Shown: positions 60,029 to 64,000 of the stretch, piece by piece | How the letters are laid out: each line of letters begins with the position of its first letter | Numbering within the stretch: the stretch's first letter is position 1 | Assembly (NCBI RefSeq): GCF_052116305.1 | Contig: NZ_JBQKLI010000004.1 | Location: forward strand, 71,709 to 135,708 | DNA from: JBQKLI01 sp012798975 | GTDB taxonomy: Bacteria > Bacillota > Clostridia > Tissierellales > Peptoniphilaceae | Direction of reading: 5' to 3' | Length of the DNA: 64,000 nucleotides | Notes under the pieces: model-generated | Database searches by the model: none | Told to the model about the DNA's origin: nothing | What the model saw: only the letters and a program-made list of their open reading frames with translations | Position numbers and translations under genes: made by a program

Positions 60029-61753
60029 ATGGATACTTGGGATTTAAATAAAATGTACCAAATACAGGAAGAGATCAAAGAAGATATATCTTCGATTAGA
60101 GAGCAGTTAAAAGAACTGTCGGATTTAAAGAAAGAGCCGGATAATCTGATTTCTATAATGGCAAGATTGGAAAATATTTATCGGCTCGGTTCGAAATTAG
60201 CGAGTTATTCCAATATGAAGAAAGATGAAGACAGCCGTATCTCTGAGAATCAGAAGCTGAATCTGAAAATAGACGGTTTATGGACGGAAATTGCAGAAAA
60301 GACTGCGTTTTTTGAACCGATGCTTTATGCTATCGATAACGAAAAAATGTCCTTACTGCTCTCCTTGGATGAAATGAAAACTTATAAAGGGTATATCGAA
60401 AGGAAGCTTCGTTATAAAGAACATACACTATCCCAAGAGGAAGAATCTATACTTGCTGCAGTTGGAGAGCTGGGTCAAGCTCCTTATAATGATTTTTATA
60501 GTTTATCCTATGCAGATATGAGTTTTCCTGAGATGAAAACAACAGATGTAAAATTAAATCATGCTAATTATTCAAAGCTCTTAATGGAGAGTGAAAGATC
60601 CGTTCGGAAGGAAGCTTTTGAAAAAATGTATCAAACCTACGGACAATATAAAAATACTTTTGGATCCACATTATACGGAAATTTGAAATACAATACGACA
60701 ACTGCAAGACTTAAGAAATATAATTCAACAAGAGAGATGGCGCTATTTGCGGATGAAGTAAATACAAAAGTATATGACGGGTTAATAGAATCCATTCATA
60801 ATCATTTACCAAGTTTGCAAAAGTATTATGATATAAGAACAAAACGATTAGGGCTAGATCAGTCCCATATGTACGATGTATACACGCCGATTACATCTTC
60901 CAATGAAGAAATCAGTTTTGAAGAAGCGAAAGATATGATATTAAAGGCTTTAAAACCTTTGGGGGATGATTATTTACAAATAATTTATAAAGCATTTGAA
61001 GAGAATTGGATTGATATTTATCCTCGAGAAGGGAAACGATCTGGAGCTTATTCTGGAGGATGCTATGATAGTGATCCTTACATTTTGTTGAATTATACAG
61101 GTACTTTGGATTCTGTATTTACTCTTGTTCATGAGCTTGGACATTCTGTACACAGTTATTTATCTCGAAAGGATAATGCTTATTTTAATTCTTCCTATCG
61201 GATATTTGTAGCGGAAGTAGCTTCTACCTTCAATGAGCTTCTATTGCTGCATTATCTAAAAGAAAATGCGGACAATGAGCAAAAAAGGCTTCATCTGTTA
61301 GATCATCATTTAAATTCTTTTAAGTCAACTGTATTCCGTCAAACAATGTTTGCGGAGTTTGAAAAAGAGATCTATGAAAAAACAGAATCGGGAGAAGGAT
61401 TGACAGGGGATGACTTCTCAAAACGATACTACGATTTAAATAAATATTATTTTGGAGATTCTCTTTATATAGACGAAGAGATTTCCTTAGAATGGGCAAG
61501 AGTGCCGCATTTTTACTATGGATTTTATGTTTATAAATATGCTACTGGTTTTTGTGCGGCAACAATCCTTTCCGAGAAAATCATCCACGGGGAAAAAGGT
61601 GTGTTGGAAAACTATATTGCTTTCCTAAAAGATGGAGGAAACAACCCTCCTTTAGAGCAGCTTCGAAAAGCGGGATGCGATATTGAAAATCCAGAAGTGT
61701 TAGAAATTGCATTGCTATTATTTGATCAGCTGGTTAAAGAATACGAAATCTGA
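60029..61753 (+). CDS. pepF: Oligoendopeptidase F
   Basis: A 574-residue M3 metallopeptidase (family usual about 600). The zinc motif HELGHSVHSY (about residue 370) is HExxH with the second Glu downstream (VAEVASTFNE). C-terminal tyrosine/histidine region HFYYGFYVYKYATG shapes the substrate pocket. Cytoplasmic, trims peptides of about 7-17 residues. ATG 60029 (MDTWDLNKMY) has AAAGG nine bases upstream; ATG 60020 is directly on the site. Confidence 0.93.
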   Translation: MDTWDLNKMYQIQEEIKEDISSIREQLKELSDLKKEPDNLISIMARLENIYRLGSKLASYSNMKKDEDSRISENQKLNLKIDGLWTEIAEKTAFFEPMLYAIDNEKMSLLLSLDEMKTYKGYIERKLRYKEHTLSQEEESILAAVGELGQAPYNDFYSLSYADMSFPEMKTTDVKLNHANYSKLLMESERSVRKEAFEKMYQTYGQYKNTFGSTLYGNLKYNTTTARLKKYNSTREMALFADEVNTKVYDGLIESIHNHLPSLQKYYDIRTKRLGLDQSHMYDVYTPITSSNEEISFEEAKDMILKALKPLGDDYLQIIYKAFEENWIDIYPREGKRSGAYSGGCYDSDPYILLNYTGTLDSVFTLVHELGHSVHSYLSRKDNAYFNSSYRIFVAEVASTFNELLLLHYLKENADNEQKRLHLLDHHLNSFKSTVFRQTMFAEFEKEIYEKTESGEGLTGDDFSKRYYDLNKYYFGDSLYIDEEISLEWARVPHFYYGFYVYKYATGFCAATILSEKIIHGEKGVLENYIAFLKDGGNNPPLEQLRKAGCDIENPEVLEIALLLFDQLVKEYEI

Positions 61754-62005
61754 TACTGCGTTACCATTTTTTTGAGTACATTAGCAGATAGAAACGAAAA
61801 AACAGAGACCCATCCTGTTATAAGGAAGAGAAATTAATGAGAGGATTTGTTGCTGCAAAAAGTGTTCAGAGGATATTTATGAACATGTAAAGCTGCATTT
61901 TCTTCTTTTGAAAATAGAATGCTTAGGCAGATTAACAAGAGAAAGCAGCGGATGTTTAAAGAGAATAAGAATAACAAGAGTTAAATATTATATTAGGAGG
62001 AAATT
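61754..62005. other. Gap without a credible gene, possible decayed coding
   Basis: Several short frames overlap here: one of 17 codons starting ATG 61837 behind GGAAGAGAAATTA, and fragments such as CCCKKCSEDIYEHV and FSSFENRMLRQINKRKQR in other frames. They read like pieces of one or more degraded proteins, but no start, site and length go together. I see no promoter or terminator of note. Confidence 0.35.
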
Positions 62006-62386
62006 ATGAACTATAAAGCACTGCATACATGTATTAGGGTAAAGGATTTAGAAAAGTCGATTGCATTTTATGAAAAGGCTCTTAATATGAGCGTTCGCGA
62101 GAAAAAAGATTTTCCAGAGGATAAATTTACACTAGTTTATCTTCAAGATGGAGTGTCTGCACATGAACTTGAATTGACATATAATTACGATCATGAAGCT
62201 TATGATTTAGGAAACGGTTATGGACATATGGCTTATGAAGTAGACAATTTAGAAGAGTCTTATAATACCCACAAAGAAGCGGGTTATAATATTACAGATA
62301 TTAGCGGACTTTCAGATCAGTCAGCGTCCTTCTATTTTATCACCGATCCGGATGGCTACGATATAGAAATAATAGGAAGATCTTAA
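62006..62386 (+). CDS. Glyoxalase/VOC-fold protein, lactoylglutathione lyase-like
   Basis: A 126-residue single VOC domain. HTCIRVKDLEKSIAFYEKALNM starts the first beta-alpha-beta-beta-beta unit with metal His; a Glu in HELELTYNY, a second His in GYGHMAYEVDN and a second Glu in GYDIEIIGRS complete the four ligands of glyoxalase I (H/E/H/E). Most Clostridia lack glutathione, so another thiol or another substrate is possible. AGGAGGAAATT precedes the ATG; a hairpin follows. Confidence 0.87.
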   Translation: MNYKALHTCIRVKDLEKSIAFYEKALNMSVREKKDFPEDKFTLVYLQDGVSAHELELTYNYDHEAYDLGNGYGHMAYEVDNLEESYNTHKEAGYNITDISGLSDQSASFYFITDPDGYDIEIIGRS

Positions 62387-62390
62387 GAAT

Positions 62391-62425
62391 AACAGCATCT
62401 TGGTATTCAAGATGCTGTTGTTACG
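62391..62425 (+). terminator. Hairpin after the glyoxalase-fold gene
   Basis: AACAGCATCTTG, loop GTATT, CAAGATGCTGTT. A 12-bp stem followed only by GTTACGTTT, so it is a weaker terminator. Confidence 0.7.
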
Positions 62426-62447
62426 TTTAGAGTAGAGGTTATAGATC

Positions 62448-63236
62448 ATGGGGATATATATCGACAATAAAGGTAAGGCTCAGAAGGTTGCGAATTTAGC
62501 TGTATTAATGTCCCAGCTTTTGTTGGAAAGCGGAGCGGAAGTATATCGTGTAGAGGATACTGGTTTTAGAATCTGCAACAGCTGCAAAGGAATAGAAGAT
62601 GTAAATGTTTTTGTTACTACTAATATGATTATGGTCTCTTTCTTATACTACAACGAAAATATTATGGCTATGCGAAGGGTGAAAAATGCAGGGACGAATT
62701 TAAAAGTAGTCAGCGAGATCAATCAGTTATCGAGAAAGTTTGTGAACAGTGTCATTCATATTGACATGGCTTTTAAAGAAGTAGAGGAGATTAGAAGAAA
62801 AACTAAGATTGAGTCTCTTCATAAAATCATTGGCGGGGCTTTCGCTGCAGGGAGCTCAACCTTTTTATTTGGCGGAAACTGGAAGGAAAGTGTTATAGCC
62901 TTTATCATAGGAATAATCAGTTTAGTATTTCTAGATAAAATCAGCAAATTGAACTATTCTTTTTTTATAGAAAATTTTTCAACTGCCTTTATACTAAGTT
63001 TTTGCGCTTCTTTTGCTGCAGCGCTGGGAATAGTAGAAAATCAAAACAGTATAATCATAGGAGCTTTAATGCCCCTGGTTCCGGGAGTATCTATAACAAA
63101 CGCTGTAAGAGATTTAATGAGCGGTGACGTTTTAGCAGGTATATCTAGAATATCTATAGCTGTATTTACATCTGCCGCTATAGCAATAGGAGTGGGTACC
63201 GCATTAATACTTTTCATTCAAGGAGGACTCTTATGA
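62448..63236 (+). CDS. Threonine/serine exporter ThrE family, N-terminal half
   Basis: A 262-residue protein of the ThrE/DUF1212 family. A cytoplasmic part (about residues 1-120) with GAEVYRVEDTGFRICNSC, the typical LxSGAEVxRVEDT motif, is followed by five membrane helices (about 125-258), with LMPLVPGVSITNAVRDL in the middle. In Corynebacterium ThrE the two halves are one protein; here they are separate genes overlapping by 4 bp. A role in amino-acid export is inferred from the family. Confidence 0.87.
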   Translation: MGIYIDNKGKAQKVANLAVLMSQLLLESGAEVYRVEDTGFRICNSCKGIEDVNVFVTTNMIMVSFLYYNENIMAMRRVKNAGTNLKVVSEINQLSRKFVNSVIHIDMAFKEVEEIRRKTKIESLHKIIGGAFAAGSSTFLFGGNWKESVIAFIIGIISLVFLDKISKLNYSFFIENFSTAFILSFCASFAAALGIVENQNSIIIGALMPLVPGVSITNAVRDLMSGDVLAGISRISIAVFTSAAIAIGVGTALILFIQGGLL

Positions 63237-63694
63237 ATTTGATATTTCTTTCTGTGATGGCAGGCATCGCTGCCGTTTCTTTTAGTGTTTTTTTTAATGG
63301 AGAAAGAAAAACATTTCTAGCTGTTTTCAGCGGGGGATTTACAGCATGGCTTGTTTTTAGCCTGATGCTGTCTTTTAACTATTCAGAAGCCTTTTCATCT
63401 TTTATGGCATCTCTAATAGTAGGGCTCACTGGAGAAACATTATCTAGGGTGATGAAAAAACCTGTGACCGTCTTCTTAATTCCAAGCATCATCCCTTTGG
63501 TGCCAGGATCGAAGATTTATTACATGATGTATCACCTGGTAATAAACGAATCATTAAAATCTTATGAGTTTGGAAGGGATACATTTCTTATAGCAGGCGC
63601 AATATCATTAGGTGTTTTATTTGCCTCTGTTTTTTCAAGGTCTATTATCGGTGTTCGAAGAAGAAGAGTTGTTCATCACAAGCAAAGCTATTGA
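63233..63694 (+). CDS. Threonine/serine exporter ThrE family, C-terminal half (DUF3815)
   Basis: A 153-residue membrane protein with four to five helices. FLIPSIIPLVPGSKIYYMMYHL is the conserved motif that parallels the one in the partner. It overlaps the first half by 4 bp (ATGA), so both are made in equal amounts and should form one transporter. The Arg-rich tail (GVRRRRVVHH) is cytoplasmic. No terminator is evident before the promoters downstream. Confidence 0.87.
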   Translation: MNLIFLSVMAGIAAVSFSVFFNGERKTFLAVFSGGFTAWLVFSLMLSFNYSEAFSSFMASLIVGLTGETLSRVMKKPVTVFLIPSIIPLVPGSKIYYMMYHLVINESLKSYEFGRDTFLIAGAISLGVLFASVFSRSIIGVRRRRVVHHKQSY

Positions 63695-63756
63695 CCGCTA
63701 AATTTACAGTTATGTAATCAATAGGATAAATTATTGTAAAAAAGGTATAAAAAACC

Positions 63757-63785
63757 TTGACAAAGTTATTTTGGCTTGGTATTAT
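63757..63785 (+). promoter_or_regulatory. Strong promoter P1 of a probable rRNA operon
   Basis: TTGACA (63757-63762), 17 bp, TATTAT (63780-63785). Transcription would start near 63792, just at a small hairpin. Confidence 0.75.
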
Positions 63786-63791
63786 AGTAAA

Positions 63792-63813
63792 GCACTCGGG
63801 AGTGAGTGCCTTT
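63792..63813 (+). other. Hairpin just after P1
   Basis: GCACTC (63792-63797) pairs with GAGTGC, followed by CTTTTACTT. With its position at the start of the P1 transcript it could be an early attenuator or a 5' stabiliser. The T-run is short. Confidence 0.4.
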
Positions 63814-63874
63814 TACTTCGAAAGAGATTAAAAGTTAAAAATAAAAAAACTCAAAAAAAAACTTCAAAAAAGTG

Positions 63875-63903
63875 TTGACAAGGATAAACAATCCTGATAT
63901 ACT
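63875..63903 (+). promoter_or_regulatory. Strong promoter P2 of a probable rRNA operon
   Basis: TTGACA (63875-63880), 17 bp, TATACT (63898-63903). The block TATACTTAAGAAGTTGTCG (63898-63916) matches the tRNA-Pro promoter at 18996-19014 in 18 of 19 bases. Confidence 0.85.
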
Positions 63904-64000
63904 TAAGAAGTTGTCGCTTGAAAGAGCGGCGGAACCTGAACAAGAGAATAACATAGAAACTTTGAGCAGATGTACATTTGTACAAACACAATAAATTCGG
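63904..64000 (+). other. Probable rRNA operon leader
   Basis: Behind P2 there is no open frame or ribosome site but a GTCGCTTGAAAGAGCGGC hairpin and a GGAACCTGAACAAGAG segment, typical of clostridial rRNA leaders. A 16S gene should start within about 100-200 bases after the window end. The stretch 63695-63756 is AT-rich with no feature. Confidence 0.55.

Noticed and set aside
1..64000. CRISPR arrays, prophage or plasmid replication genes
   Set aside because: No spaced direct repeats, Cas, integrase, terminase, capsid or replication genes were seen on either strand.

Overview
The window is AT-rich and gene-dense, with strong AGGAGG-type ribosome binding sites, many intrinsic terminators and a gene set typical of an anaerobic low-GC Firmicute. 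The markers are a V-type (Ntp) ATPase, the oxygen-sensitive class III ribonucleotide reductase NrdDG, FeoAAB iron uptake, a single-cluster ferredoxin, tryptophanase, PerR, ClpPX-Lon and a CWB2-type cell wall protein. The best guess is class Clostridia (Tissierellales/Eubacteriales-like). I cannot name a genus, and no 16S sequence is inside the window. The c-ring subunit carries the full set of Na+ ligands known from Enterococcus hirae NtpK and an NSS-type Na+ symporter is present, so sodium bioenergetics is likely.

Layout. 1-7.9 kb: V-ATPase operon ntpI(partial)-K-E-C-F-A-B-D. 8-10.4 kb: a small Cys-rich protein, a candidate small RNA, and a divergent MocR/PdxR-like regulator with an ECF vitamin transporter S component. 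10.4-13.2 kb: a decayed region with a lipoprotein gene broken by two in-frame TAA codons, two non-coding elements bounded by inverted repeats, and one TIM-barrel gene. 13.2-16.8 kb: PerR divergent from a nitroreductase, three unknown small genes, a tocopherol-cyclase-like protein and a small HD protein. 16.8-20.6 kb: M18 aminopeptidase, Asp/Glu racemase-family protein, tRNA-Pro(UGG), an orphan PTS EIIA and an FMN riboswitch in front of ribU. 20.6-24 kb: tsaE-tsaB-rimI-tsaD (t6A tRNA modification) and a PHP hydrolase. 24.1-27 kb: Fur-box-controlled feoA-feoA-feoB and a Cys-rich membrane peptide. 27-30.3 kb: AraC-type regulator and a CWB2/amidase cell wall protein. 30.4-36 kb: tig-clpP-clpX-lon protein quality control. 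36-39 kb: NrdR-box and structured leader, then nrdD-nrdG.

39-42.8 kb is a tryptophan/indole module: an NSS transporter, tryptophanase and a divergent YheO/DauR-like regulator. Tryptophanase and its regulator are each broken by one missing base in a homopolymer. In both cases the site is an in-phase X XXY YYZ heptamer at which a -1 ribosomal slip would restore the protein. 43-47 kb: MoxR-type AAA+ ATPase plus VWA protein, divergent from a zincin-like protein and a membrane J-domain protein. 47-49.5 kb: YgeY-like M20 hydrolase, double rhodanese and ferredoxin.

49.6-60 kb is a cell-envelope region: Wzz/CapA-like protein, BY-kinase-like ATPase, SH3 lipoprotein, Ldh-family dehydrogenase, a remnant M19 dipeptidase reading in frame into the first of three tandem MurJ/MviN flippases, an LCP ligase and a GT2 glycosyltransferase. 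60-63.7 kb: PepF, a glyoxalase-fold protein and a split ThrE-type exporter. The window ends on two tandem strong promoters and a leader that look like the start of an rRNA operon; the second shares 18 of 19 bases of its -10/discriminator block with the tRNA-Pro promoter.

The most notable observations are the paired homopolymer frameshifts in the tna module, the three tandem MurJ genes with the dipeptidase fossil, the MoxR-VWA/zincin-J-protein cluster, and several non-coding elements (a promoter-hairpin-terminator unit at 8.25 kb and two inverted-repeat elements at 11.7 and 12.9 kb).
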